From Chloroflexota bacterium (GTDB taxonomy: Bacteria > Chloroflexota > Anaerolineae > Caldilineales > Caldilineaceae): a stretch of DNA of 36,506 bases. The notes under the pieces are model-generated. The model did no database searches. It worked only from the letters and a program-made list of their open reading frames with translations, and was not told where the DNA came from. This document shows, one piece after another, positions 1 through 7,357 of this stretch. Each line of letters opens with the position of its first letter. Position 1 is the stretch's first letter. The DNA lies in assembly GCA_003577005.1 (NCBI GenBank), contig QEUW01000071.1, positions 1 to 36,506 on the forward strand, given 5' to 3'. The translations under genes were made by a program, and so were the position numbers.

Positions 1-1842
1 GTCACGAATCGCAGCCCTATTACGCTAACTCGCCATAGAATTGTTTCTGATCAATTAGGGGGAGAATTTCCAATCTCAACCTTGTATTTTACTCCCAACC
101 AGACCTATATCTTTACGAATGAGTTTCTCAATGAAATTTCTGTCCCGCCCTTTCTATCACAGCCGGCCGTTGCCGGCATGCCACCAGTCCAAGTGACCTT
201 TACTTCGTCTGATGAAGAAGGTACTCAGTCGGCCAGCGCATCCGACACGGTCACGGTGACGGTTGGAAATGTGGGGCTGGACGTCAAGCGCTATGTGGCG
301 CTAACCCCCAGCGAATGTACCGTCCGCCCTTCGATTACGACGGTCCAAGACCAGCAGCTTTACTACTGCCTGGTGATGACGAACACCGGCGACGTCACCT
401 TGACCGACCATAGTTACACTGATTCAGAGCGGCCGGAGATCAACGGTTCGTTTATTTACGCATTGGCGCCTAGCCAAACGCTGACACTGACCCAGAACGC
501 CATCAATACGAATACTTCCGGTCTGGAATTTGACGCAAACGACCCGCCCGTGCTAGGGCCCTTTGTACAGCCCTTTACAACGACCCATGTCTTGAATTAC
601 CGCTCGACCAATGCCGACGGATACGTCGTCGAGGGCGAGATTCCAACCGATATCCGCGTGCCCGAATCGCCGCTGAGCATTCGCCTGGTCCTGAATACCA
701 GCAACACGTGCCCGGCTACACAACAATTCTTTACGCTCAACTATGGCGACCGCATCTGGTATTGCATCCATCTGACAAACACCAGTTCCACGCCGTTGAC
801 CCACCATCGCTTTACCCAATACATCACCCCGCCGACGCGTGAAGGGTCTGCATACTTTTATAGTGCTACCGTGGAGTTTGTACATGTCATCACCACCTCG
901 CGGATCATCAACAACAACTTTCTCACCGCAACGGTTCAGCGGCCAGCCGTCCTGGGGCCATTTACCGTTACCCGGCCCTTGCACACGGATAGTCGCCTGA
1001 CGAATACGTTGATCTATTCGGCCTCGAACCCTACATTGGGCTTTGAGATTGCCCAACGGGTTGTATTGGTCGCTACCGTGGCGCCGGGAACACCGACCGC
1101 GACGGTCACTCCCACCGCTCCACAGACCGATACACCTACACCGGGTTTTGCCGACACACCCACTCCCACCGGCGAGGCTGTCATCGACACCCCGACGGGA
1201 ACGCCGACACCCGTAGTCGTCTCGGCCCTGGTGCCACCGACGCCGGTGACGCCCCAATTGCGCGTCACCGGTATTTCGACACCCTTACCAGGCCAATTTA
1301 ACTCACCACTGGAGAATCCGGCGGGGCAGGCGGCTGTCTCCCCGCTGGGCACACCCACCTTTACACCTGACTTTATGGCGCTGGCCGCAGCTCAGACGGC
1401 CGACGCTGCTTTTACCGCCACCTCTCTTGCGCTCTCGCAGGCGCCGGTCGCAACCTTGCCCATTGGCTCAGATATGGAAACACCGACACCATTCCCAACA
1501 CCCACCGAAACGCCGTCGCCCACCGAGACGCCATCGCCTACGGGCACGCAACGCCCCATCGAACCGGCGACGCCGCTGCCAACGACCGATGGCTTTGCTC
1601 TCCTGGGGCAGGCGGCCGGCGCTGTGGTTGCCACCGCGGGGTGGATCTGGTTTATAGGTGGCTCGCTAGTCTTTTTTATCACCGCCGGAATCATCGCTGG
1701 ATTAAGTTTTCGCCAGCAGGAACGGCAGCGCTACCGGCTCTCTGCGGGTGAGCAGGAAGAACCGCCGGCTCCGTCCGAAGTACGTAACCGGCGTCGCCCC
1801 CCCCAGCAGGAAGATGATCACTGGCCGGCATCGCTTCCGTAA
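1..1842 (+). CDS. Surface-anchored repeat-domain protein, C-terminal part (5' truncated)
   Basis: The frame is open from base 1 to the TAA at 1840-1842, so the true start lies outside the window (613 residues visible). At least two related beta-sandwich-like domains are visible, about residues 86-210 and 220-350. Each has a Cys pair in a similar setting (SECT...LYYCLVMTNTGD and NTCP...IWYCIHLTNTSS), reminiscent of DUF11-type surface repeats. Residues about 357-530 are Thr/Pro-rich (TPTETPSPTETPSPT). Residues about 538-570 form one hydrophobic helix, followed by a basic and acidic tail of about 43 residues. This is the layout of an extracytoplasmic stalk protein anchored by a C-terminal membrane helix. 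The exact function is not recognised. A glycosyltransferase follows 26 bases later, and the giant protein at 7358 has the same kind of linker. Confidence 0.8.
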   Translation, partial: VTNRSPITLTRHRIVSDQLGGEFPISTLYFTPNQTYIFTNEFLNEISVPPFLSQPAVAGMPPVQVTFTSSDEEGTQSASASDTVTVTVGNVGLDVKRYVALTPSECTVRPSITTVQDQQLYYCLVMTNTGDVTLTDHSYTDSERPEINGSFIYALAPSQTLTLTQNAINTNTSGLEFDANDPPVLGPFVQPFTTTHVLNYRSTNADGYVVEGEIPTDIRVPESPLSIRLVLNTSNTCPATQQFFTLNYGDRIWYCIHLTNTSSTPLTHHRFTQYITPPTREGSAYFYSATVEFVHVITTSRIINNNFLTATVQRPAVLGPFTVTRPLHTDSRLTNTLIYSASNPTLGFEIAQRVVLVATVAPGTPTATVTPTAPQTDTPTPGFADTPTPTGEAVIDTPTGTPTPVVVSALVPPTPVTPQLRVTGISTPLPGQFNSPLENPAGQAAVSPLGTPTFTPDFMALAAAQTADAAFTATSLALSQAPVATLPIGSDMETPTPFPTPTETPSPTETPSPTGTQRPIEPATPLPTTDGFALLGQAAGAVVATAGWIWFIGGSLVFFITAGIIAGLSFRQQERQRYRLSAGEQEEPPAPSEVRNRRRPPQQEDDHWPASLP

Positions 1843-1868
1843 GCGGTGCTTACTCGCTGACTTTGCCG

Positions 1869-3476
1869 ATGTCGTTACACGTTTCAAAATCGCCGGGAGC
1901 CCTCGCTGGCCGCATTGTCTTGCTTGCGCTGACGATTGGCGCTTTTGCCTGGCGCATCCAGGGTTTGACCAACCAGAGCCTCTGGCGCGATGAGGTGGAT
2001 GCCATCTACTTTGCCCTGCGCGAACTGCCAACGACGCTGGCTATGTTTATCCAGGCCGGCCAAAATGGCCCGCTCTATTTTCTGACTCTGCGCCCCTGGC
2101 TCTGGCTTGCCGGCGCCAACGAATTTGCGCTGCGCTTTCCCTCCGCCGCTTTTGGCGTGCTCGCCATCCCCTTGTTGTGGCAAGTCACGCGTTTGCTCCT
2201 TTCCTCAACCGAAGCGCCAGCAGAGCAGCAGGTTGGCCGGCAGTGGGCGCCTGGTGTTCCGCTTTTGGCAGCTACTTTGCTGGCCTTCAACCCCTACCAG
2301 TTGTGGTACAGCCAGGAAGGCAAGATGTATACGCTTGTCACCGCGCTCACACTGCTGGCAACGTGGCTGTGGCTGCGCGGTGTTATCGCGGGTGGTTGGT
2401 GGCCGTGGCTGGGCTATCTGGCCACCGTCAGCGTCGCCATCTATTGCCACCTGCTTATGATTCTGCTGATCCCGCTCCATATGCTCTGGTTTCTCCTGGC
2501 GTGGCCGCAGAGCCGCCAGCGCTGGCGGGGTTACGGTCTGGCCCTGGCCGGGTTGACCCTGCCTTACTTACCCATGCTCTGGTGGCAGTGGGATCTCTTG
2601 TGGGCAGCCGACCAGCGTACAGGCTTCCAGTTTACGCCGCTGGCCGCTATGTTGCGCACACTGCTCTTCAATCACAGCCGGGGATTTCTGCCCAATGAGC
2701 AATTGGTGCTGCTTGTGCCCATCTTCTTTTTGGCCCTGGCCGGGCTGCTGTTGGGGAGCAGCGAGCTACCGGGCACAGGGGATAGCTCCGCAAAGAATTC
2801 GCTCCAACTGGCGCCGTGGCGTCGCCTCTCCCTGTTGCTGGCGTGGCTTGCGCTGCCGGTAGCCGAGATCTATGCGCTTAGCCTGCGCCAGCCGATTTTT
2901 ACCGACCGCTACATCATCTGGATCGCCCCCGCCGCGATGATCCTGCTGGCCCTAGGCGCCGCCGTGCTCTACCACAACGCAGGCCGGCTGGGCGTCCCGC
3001 TGACGGCTCTGTTCGTGGTCTACATCGTGGGCTTTTGGCTCTACGCTGGCTGGCAGCAGAAGACGCTTACCATGAAGTACGACCTGCGCAGCGCCGTGAC
3101 CTATGTCGCCGAACGCCGCCTGCCCGAGACGCTGCTGATCTTGCAGATTCCCCACATGGAGTGGGCGTACCGCTACTACAGCAGCGACCTGCAGCCGGAT
3201 CTCTTTGCCGGCAGCGATGCCCGGCTGGGCCGCTGGGCGCAAGGGCTCTGGACCAACAACGATGCACCCGACGAGGAGGCTCGCGCCCTGGTGGATCTAC
3301 AGATGCGCCAGATCACTGCTGGCGCATCCGAACTCTGGGTGCTGCGTAGCGAGGTCGAAATGTGGGATGCGCGCCATCTCATGGATGCTTGGCTCGATCA
3401 ACATGGCGAACTGGTAGAGCAGGCACACTTCCACGGCGCCCAGGTGCGGCGGTATGTAATGGTCAATGGTCAATAG
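1869..3476 (+). CDS. GT-C fold glycosyltransferase, GT39/ArnT-like integral membrane protein
   Basis: This 535-residue protein is strongly hydrophobic, with roughly ten or more membrane segments. It has the typical start of polyprenyl-phosphate-sugar-dependent GT-C enzymes: one N-terminal helix, then a first outer loop with the acidic motif LWRDE. In GT39 and ArnT families an Asp in this loop is catalytic. A segment NGPLYFLTL and the conserved NPYQLWYSQEGKMY follow, as in ArnT/PMT-like proteins. A soluble C-terminal part begins near residue 400. It would transfer a sugar from a lipid carrier onto a protein or glycan outside the membrane; donor and acceptor cannot be read from the sequence. 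ATG 1869 is chosen; TTG 1863 is the in-frame alternative and neither has a clear Shine-Dalgarno. The last codons and the TAG stop lie inside a heptamer array. Confidence 0.82.
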   Translation: MSLHVSKSPGALAGRIVLLALTIGAFAWRIQGLTNQSLWRDEVDAIYFALRELPTTLAMFIQAGQNGPLYFLTLRPWLWLAGANEFALRFPSAAFGVLAIPLLWQVTRLLLSSTEAPAEQQVGRQWAPGVPLLAATLLAFNPYQLWYSQEGKMYTLVTALTLLATWLWLRGVIAGGWWPWLGYLATVSVAIYCHLLMILLIPLHMLWFLLAWPQSRQRWRGYGLALAGLTLPYLPMLWWQWDLLWAADQRTGFQFTPLAAMLRTLLFNHSRGFLPNEQLVLLVPIFFLALAGLLLGSSELPGTGDSSAKNSLQLAPWRRLSLLLAWLALPVAEIYALSLRQPIFTDRYIIWIAPAAMILLALGAAVLYHNAGRLGVPLTALFVVYIVGFWLYAGWQQKTLTMKYDLRSAVTYVAERRLPETLLILQIPHMEWAYRYYSSDLQPDLFAGSDARLGRWAQGLWTNNDAPDEEARALVDLQMRQITAGASELWVLRSEVEMWDARHLMDAWLDQHGELVEQAHFHGAQVRRYVMVNGQ

Positions 3477-3498
3477 TCAATGGTCAATTGTTAATGGG
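3458..3498 (+). repeat. Heptamer tandem array overlapping a stop codon
   Basis: Successive 7-base units AATGGTC, AATGGTC, AATAGTC, AATGGTC, AATTGTT and AATGGGG run through the end of the upstream glycosyltransferase gene. Its TAG stop lies in the third unit. A short run of similar heptamers in the opposite sense lies at 3542-3565, so the two arrays bracket the small convergent intergenic gap. Confidence 0.75.
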
Positions 3499-3541
3499 GC
3501 TTCGCCGTCTGGATCATAGGTCTGCACGCCAACGTCTTTTC

Positions 3542-3565
3542 ATTTACAATTCACCATTCACAATT
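3542..3565 (-). repeat. Short heptamer array, opposite sense to the array at 3458
   Basis: Units TTTACAA, TTCACCA, TTCACAA and a partial TTC are visible. Read on the minus strand they become AATTGTG, AATGGTG, AATTGTA, which are the same type as at 3458-3498. The array contains the stop codon of the minus-strand MBL-fold gene (3558-3560). Confidence 0.6.
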
Positions 3566-4460
3566 CCGAGGAGGCGTCAGCCCACGCCTCCTCGGTGATC
3601 TCGGGGCGCACCTCCGGCCCGCGGGCGCCGTCCACCAGCCGCCCGGTGACCACCTGGGCATCGTGCTGGAAGACCAGCAAGGTGTTGCGTTCGTATGCTT
3701 CCTGGCGGATGCGGCGCTTGGTCTCGATGCTGGTCATCGGGTAGATATCGAAGGCGGGCACCCAGGCCAGACGGTTGAGGTGGGCGGCCCAATTGCACGC
3801 ATCCCCTAAAAAGAGCAGACCTTCGCCGCCGTTCTCCACCCAAACCATCTGGAGCGCTGCGGTATGGCCGGGCGCAATGTCGGTGCGCACAGAGGCATCG
3901 ACCCGTTGCGGACCGTCTACAACTTCCAGTTGACCGTTGTCGAGCAGCGGTTGCCAGTTGTGGGCATGATAGGTGGCAAAGGTGCGCTCGTTGGGGAAGC
4001 TGGCTTCGGCCAGGTCAAGCCGCTGGCAGAGATAGCGCGCACGCGGAAAGGTAGCCACCACCGGTCCAGGGCTGTGATCCGCCGTTGCCCAGCGGGTGGC
4101 GCCGCCCGCATGGTCGCCGTGCAGATGGGTGAGGATCACCAGGTCTACATCCTCCGGCTGAAAGCCTACCTTGCGCAGCTCCGAAACGAGCCGATCGGTG
4201 CGACCGGTAAAGCCCAACCGTTGGCGTTCTTTGCTCGCCAGTTTGTCACCGTTGCCCGTGTCCACCAGGATCAGCCCGGCATCGGCTTCGATCAGCAGCG
4301 AACGAGTATCGCTGGGGATCATGTTGTCGGCGTTGGGGGTGATCACACGTTGCCACAGAATGCGTGGCACAACGCCAAAGAAGCCTCCACCATCTGCCGG
4401 GTGAAGGCCGTCGTTGAGGATATGGCAGCGGATCGAACCAACCTGCAGCGTGTACGGCAT
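3558..4460 (-). CDS. MBL-fold metallo-hydrolase
   Basis: This 300-residue protein carries the metallo-beta-lactamase-fold signature THLHGDHAGG (His112, His114, Asp116, His117). Further expected metal ligands are His199 (APGHT), Asp220 (FLGDA) and His266 (VFQHDA). This set predicts a two-metal hydrolase of the branch that includes lactonases and related MBL enzymes of about 250-300 residues. The substrate cannot be told. No signal peptide is visible, so it should be cytoplasmic. Start ATG 4458-4460 is chosen because a purine-rich AAGGAAGG lies about 13 bases upstream and the homologous part begins there; the frame stays open to 4517. It converges with the preceding glycosyltransferase and is divergent from the DUF1361 gene. 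Confidence 0.88.
   Translation of the reverse strand: MPYTLQVGSIRCHILNDGLHPADGGGFFGVVPRILWQRVITPNADNMIPSDTRSLLIEADAGLILVDTGNGDKLASKERQRLGFTGRTDRLVSELRKVGFQPEDVDLVILTHLHGDHAGGATRWATADHSPGPVVATFPRARYLCQRLDLAEASFPNERTFATYHAHNWQPLLDNGQLEVVDGPQRVDASVRTDIAPGHTAALQMVWVENGGEGLLFLGDACNWAAHLNRLAWVPAFDIYPMTSIETKRRIRQEAYERNTLLVFQHDAQVVTGRLVDGARGPEVRPEITEEAWADASSEL
3566..3595. terminator. GC-rich hairpin between convergent genes, no T-tract
   Basis: Perfect 12-bp arms, CCGAGGAGGCGT at 3566-3577 and its complement at 3584-3595, enclose a 6-base loop. The stem is inside the last codons of the MBL-fold gene and downstream of the convergent glycosyltransferase. It could help end transcription from either side, but there is no run of T after it, so termination is only inferred. 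Confidence 0.35.
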
Positions 4461-4516
4461 CGAACAGAATTTTCCTTCCTTGCAGCGTCTTTGCCAACAG
4501 ATGGATACGGGAACCA

Positions 4517-4544
4517 TTGACCCGGATCGTACGTATGGTAAAAT
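4517..4544 (+). promoter_or_regulatory. Sigma-70-type promoter for the DUF1361 gene
   Basis: A TTGACC box (4517-4522) is followed after 16 bases by TAAAAT (4539-4544), preceded by TGG as an extended -10. The predicted start is near 4551, about 34 bases before the ATG at 4585. Confidence 0.6.
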
Positions 4545-4584
4545 TATGCTCGTGTTTGTCTGTTACCAATAGGAGATACAAAAT

Positions 4585-5289
4585 ATGCGTGATGCTACAC
4601 CCCGGCGCGCAGCCTGGCACAACCTGGGCGATATGGTTTTACTGGTGGCGGCGCTTGCACTCTCTTCACTGATGAGCGTGGCGCTGGTCGCCTTTCGTAT
4701 CTACTATTCGGACAGCAGAAGCTATATCTTTCTGGCGTGGAATCTCTTTCTGGCCTGGGTACCCCTCCTGAGCGCGCTGGCGCTGTGGCACTTTAGCCAT
4801 TACGGGCGGCGCACACTGCTGCTGCTCGGCCTTTTTCTCGGCTGCTGGTTTCTCTTTTTTCCCAATTCGCCTTACATCGTCACCGATTTTCTTCACCTGA
4901 CCCCGCGCCAGAACGTCCCGCTCTGGTATGACCTACTGCTGATCTTTTCCTTCGCCTGGAATGGGCTGATCCTCGGTTTTACCTCGCTCTGGATCGTACA
5001 AGGGGTGATCGACCGGCTCTTCGGGCGCTGGCTCAGTTGGCTGGTCGTGCTGATGACGCTGGCTGCGAGCGGCTTTGGCATCTATCTAGGCCGTTTTCTG
5101 CGCTGGAACAGTTGGGATCTGCTCACCGACCCGCGCGCCGTAGCCAGTGACATCTATGTGCGGCTGCTCGACCCCTTTGCCTACCCACGCACGCTGGCCG
5201 TAACGATCCTCTTTTCGGGCTTTCTCACTGTTGCCTATCTGACCCTAACCCTGCTCTTGCGAGTACGCTGGGGGCGCCAGACCATCTGA
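4585..5289 (+). CDS. DUF1361 family integral membrane protein
   Basis: The 234-residue product has about six hydrophobic segments. It shows the hallmark pattern of DUF1361: a helix beginning FLAWNLFLAWVP, followed by a segment ending FLFFPNSPYIVTDFLHL. Family members are conserved inner-membrane proteins of unknown biochemical role, often about 220 residues, so this copy is full length. The ATG has a good AGGAG Shine-Dalgarno at 4571-4575 and a promoter at 4517-4544. It is divergent from the MBL-fold gene; the two starts are 124 bases apart. Nothing else in the sequence indicates its substrate or partner. Confidence 0.88.
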   Translation: MRDATPRRAAWHNLGDMVLLVAALALSSLMSVALVAFRIYYSDSRSYIFLAWNLFLAWVPLLSALALWHFSHYGRRTLLLLGLFLGCWFLFFPNSPYIVTDFLHLTPRQNVPLWYDLLLIFSFAWNGLILGFTSLWIVQGVIDRLFGRWLSWLVVLMTLAASGFGIYLGRFLRWNSWDLLTDPRAVASDIYVRLLDPFAYPRTLAVTILFSGFLTVAYLTLTLLLRVRWGRQTI

Positions 5290-5390
5290 CGCCTTGGGCA
5301 CATCTCCTTCCGGCTAACTTTCCATAACACTGACCATGATTCAGGCCTGCGGATTACCGAGTATAGCATGCCGCGCCCGCGCGCGCCAAG

Positions 5391-5420
5391 TTGACAGATA
5401 GCGTCCCCTACGTTCATACT
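5391..5420 (+). promoter_or_regulatory. Promoter candidate for the HAD hydrolase gene
   Basis: A perfect TTGACA box (5391-5396) is followed after 18 bases by CATACT (5415-5420). A perfect inverted repeat overlaps the -10 box (listed separately). Confidence 0.5.
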
Positions 5421-5433
5421 CTATAGAGAGTAT
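5416..5433. promoter_or_regulatory. Operator-like perfect inverted repeat over a -10 box
   Basis: Arms ATACTCT (5416-5422) and AGAGTAT (5427-5433) are separated by four bases. The site overlaps the candidate -10 element and ends 18 bases before the HAD gene start, a typical place for a repressor site. No regulator is identified. Confidence 0.4.
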
Positions 5434-5451
5434 CGATGTGGAGGATGTTGC

Positions 5452-6507
5452 ATGACCGACCAACCCACGGACCAACCCGCCGGCGACGAGGAGAATCGCC
5501 CTCCTGCAGAGCCGCTGACGCCAGAGGAGTTAGAGCAGTTCCTGGCGCGCGCCCGCGCCGAGGCCCGGCTGTTGACGCCTGAGGAGCGAGCGCAGATTTT
5601 TGGCGGGGCTCAGCGCCCGCCAACGCCCGCACCTGCAGCCAAAACAACCGTTCGGGAGATGGAGCCGGCCCGGCTCGAACGCAGCCAACTCGAGCATTTG
5701 GCGCAAAATTTCTTTCCCGAACTGGGCCAACTCGCCCCCCAACTCACGCCCCGCCTTGTTCAGGGTGTGATCTTTGACTTTGACGATACACTGGCGCACC
5801 TGACCCATCCGCTCGATGCGTTGATGGCGCAGGGGGCGCAGGCTGCCGAAGCCTATATGCGCAGCCGCGGCATGGAGTTGCCAACCGACTTCTGGCCCAA
5901 CATCGTCGAGGCGCGCCGCTTTAGCGAAGAAAAGTCCGAGGAAGAGCAAGAAGAACATCTGGCCGATGATGCACTGAGCTTTTTGCTCCAGTTCTTTGGC
6001 TACCCCGCCAGCAAAATGGACCCGGCCACTCTCCACCAAGCCGTGGACATCTTCTATGCGCCCGAAATGAGCGCCTGGCGCCTCCGCCCCGGTGTGATCG
6101 AGATGTTGCGCGAGTTGCACAGGGCAGGCTACCGGCTGGCTCTCCTCGCCAACCACAACTGCGACCGCGTCTTCCAACGCACAGTAGACTATCTGGGCAT
6201 CCGGCCCTATTTTGACCTCTGTATCTCCAGCGCCAGCGTTGAATATCGCAAACCGGATGCCCGCTTCTTTCAGATTGCCCTCGACCGCTGGGAATTGCTT
6301 CCTTACGAAGTGGTGGTCGTGGGTGACAGCCTGCGCCACGACATCGCCGGCGGGATCGAACTGGGTGCGCTCACTATCTATTGCCCCTGGTCAACCAATC
6401 CCCAGACTCTACACGACAACACCCAACTGGCCGGCCAGGTCACACCTGACGCCCAGATCGACGACCCCCACGAATTGCCGGCTCTCGTCCTCAAATATGC
6501 CCAATAA
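5452..6507 (+). CDS. HAD superfamily hydrolase with a proline-rich N-terminal extension
   Basis: The 351-residue protein has a disordered, Pro/Glu-rich N-terminus of about 100 residues, then a HAD hydrolase domain. Motif I is DFDDT at residues 109-113 (Asp109 nucleophile, Asp111 acid/base). Motif III is Lys267 in EYRKPDA and motif IV is GDSLRHD (Asp292, Asp297). A helical cap lies between about 120 and 205. In motif II the usual Ser/Thr seems to be Ala233 (LALLANHN), which is uncommon. It is predicted to be a cytoplasmic phosphatase or dehalogenase-like enzyme; the substrate is unknown. The ATG has a strong GGAGG at 5440-5444. The Nudix gene starts 34 bases downstream, so the two may be co-transcribed. 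Confidence 0.88.
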   Translation: MTDQPTDQPAGDEENRPPAEPLTPEELEQFLARARAEARLLTPEERAQIFGGAQRPPTPAPAAKTTVREMEPARLERSQLEHLAQNFFPELGQLAPQLTPRLVQGVIFDFDDTLAHLTHPLDALMAQGAQAAEAYMRSRGMELPTDFWPNIVEARRFSEEKSEEEQEEHLADDALSFLLQFFGYPASKMDPATLHQAVDIFYAPEMSAWRLRPGVIEMLRELHRAGYRLALLANHNCDRVFQRTVDYLGIRPYFDLCISSASVEYRKPDARFFQIALDRWELLPYEVVVVGDSLRHDIAGGIELGALTIYCPWSTNPQTLHDNTQLAGQVTPDAQIDDPHELPALVLKYAQ

Positions 6508-6523
6508 GGCCGTTGTTCCATCA

Positions 6524-6540
6524 TTCACAATTGACAATTC
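6524..6540 (+). repeat. Short heptamer array before the Nudix start
   Basis: Two heptamers, TTCACAA and TTGACAA, plus a partial TTC abut the start codon of the Nudix gene (ATG 6542). They are of the same type as the array at 3542-3565 and leave no room for a normal Shine-Dalgarno. Confidence 0.5.
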
Positions 6541-6541
6541 T

Positions 6542-7006
6542 ATGCTCACCCATCCTATCTCCGTCCCCCGCCGCTACCCGCCCTGCCCGCTGGTCGGCGT
6601 TGGCGTAGCTGTCTTCAATCAGGCGGGCCAGGTCTTGCTGGTGCAGCGCGGCCGCCCGCCGCGACAAGGGCAGTGGGGGCTGCCCGGCGGCCTCATCGAC
6701 CTGGGCGAACGGCTGGAGGACGCCGCCCGCCGCGAAGTACGGGAAGAATGTGGCGTCGAAGTGCTCATCGGTGGTCTGGTCGCCACCTTCGAGCCCATCG
6801 AGTGGGATGATGAGGGCCGCGTGGAGTATCACTATGTGGTGCTCGATTACTGGGCCCACTATCTGCGTGGAGAAGCAGTCGCCCGCGATGACGCCGCAGC
6901 CGTCCGGTGGGTGGATATGGAGGGTCTGACGCAGCTACCCCTCAACGAAGCCACTCACGATGTCATTCGCCGGGCTTACGCGGCCTGGCAGCAACAGGCC
7001 GGGTGA
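6542..7006 (+). CDS. Nudix hydrolase
   Basis: The 154-residue protein contains a complete Nudix box (G-x5-E-x7-REV-x-EE-x-GV) at residues 50-72, with Glu65, Glu68 and Glu69 as predicted metal-binding residues. An ALVQR-like strand precedes it (VLLVQRGRPP). The preceding segment PPCPLVGVGVAVF and the later VEYHYVVLDYWAHY fit the ADP-ribose pyrophosphatase or MutT-like branch. It should hydrolyse a nucleoside diphosphate linked to another moiety; the substrate is not determinable. The frame is open well upstream (to 6212), but homology begins at ATG 6542, just after the HAD stop codon and a short heptamer array. Confidence 0.9.
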   Translation: MLTHPISVPRRYPPCPLVGVGVAVFNQAGQVLLVQRGRPPRQGQWGLPGGLIDLGERLEDAARREVREECGVEVLIGGLVATFEPIEWDDEGRVEYHYVVLDYWAHYLRGEAVARDDAAAVRWVDMEGLTQLPLNEATHDVIRRAYAAWQQQAG

Positions 7007-7357
7007 CGGTTCGATCAACGGTTACAGTGTACTGATCACCCAGTTTCCTTGGAGTAATCCCCAAGTAATCGCGCCGTAAGCCAGCTGAGCGATACCCTTC
7101 CATTTCTTGAACCCTCACTGCGTATCAAACCCGCACTGAGCCAGTGGTGATTCCACTACTGTCGCATCCTTCTGCACAGAACGGAAGCCCATCGCCATGG
7201 GTTCTCCATCAAATGATGGATGCTCACGCGCCGTTCCTGCCATAGGTCACTGAACCAAAGGTTCCATTGATCGCAAGCCCTGTCTCTCCTATTATCGGCC
7301 CACATTGCTGACTTTGCCCGCCTGTTTCGGGCGTGCCTACGTGGGTAAGGAGGATGT
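7007..7357. other. Intergenic stretch with no recognised gene
   Basis: These 351 bases hold no convincing reading frame. A small perfect hairpin, TCCATCA/TGATGGA at 7205-7220 with a two-base loop, is visible. A strong AAGGAGG Shine-Dalgarno for the next gene lies at 7347-7353. I see no clear promoter or known riboswitch. Confidence 0.6.

Noticed and set aside
4495..4517. Upstream start at 4517 for the MBL-fold gene
   Set aside because: The added 19 residues look unlike a protein start, and the divergent promoter lies there; ATG 4460 follows a purine-rich site.
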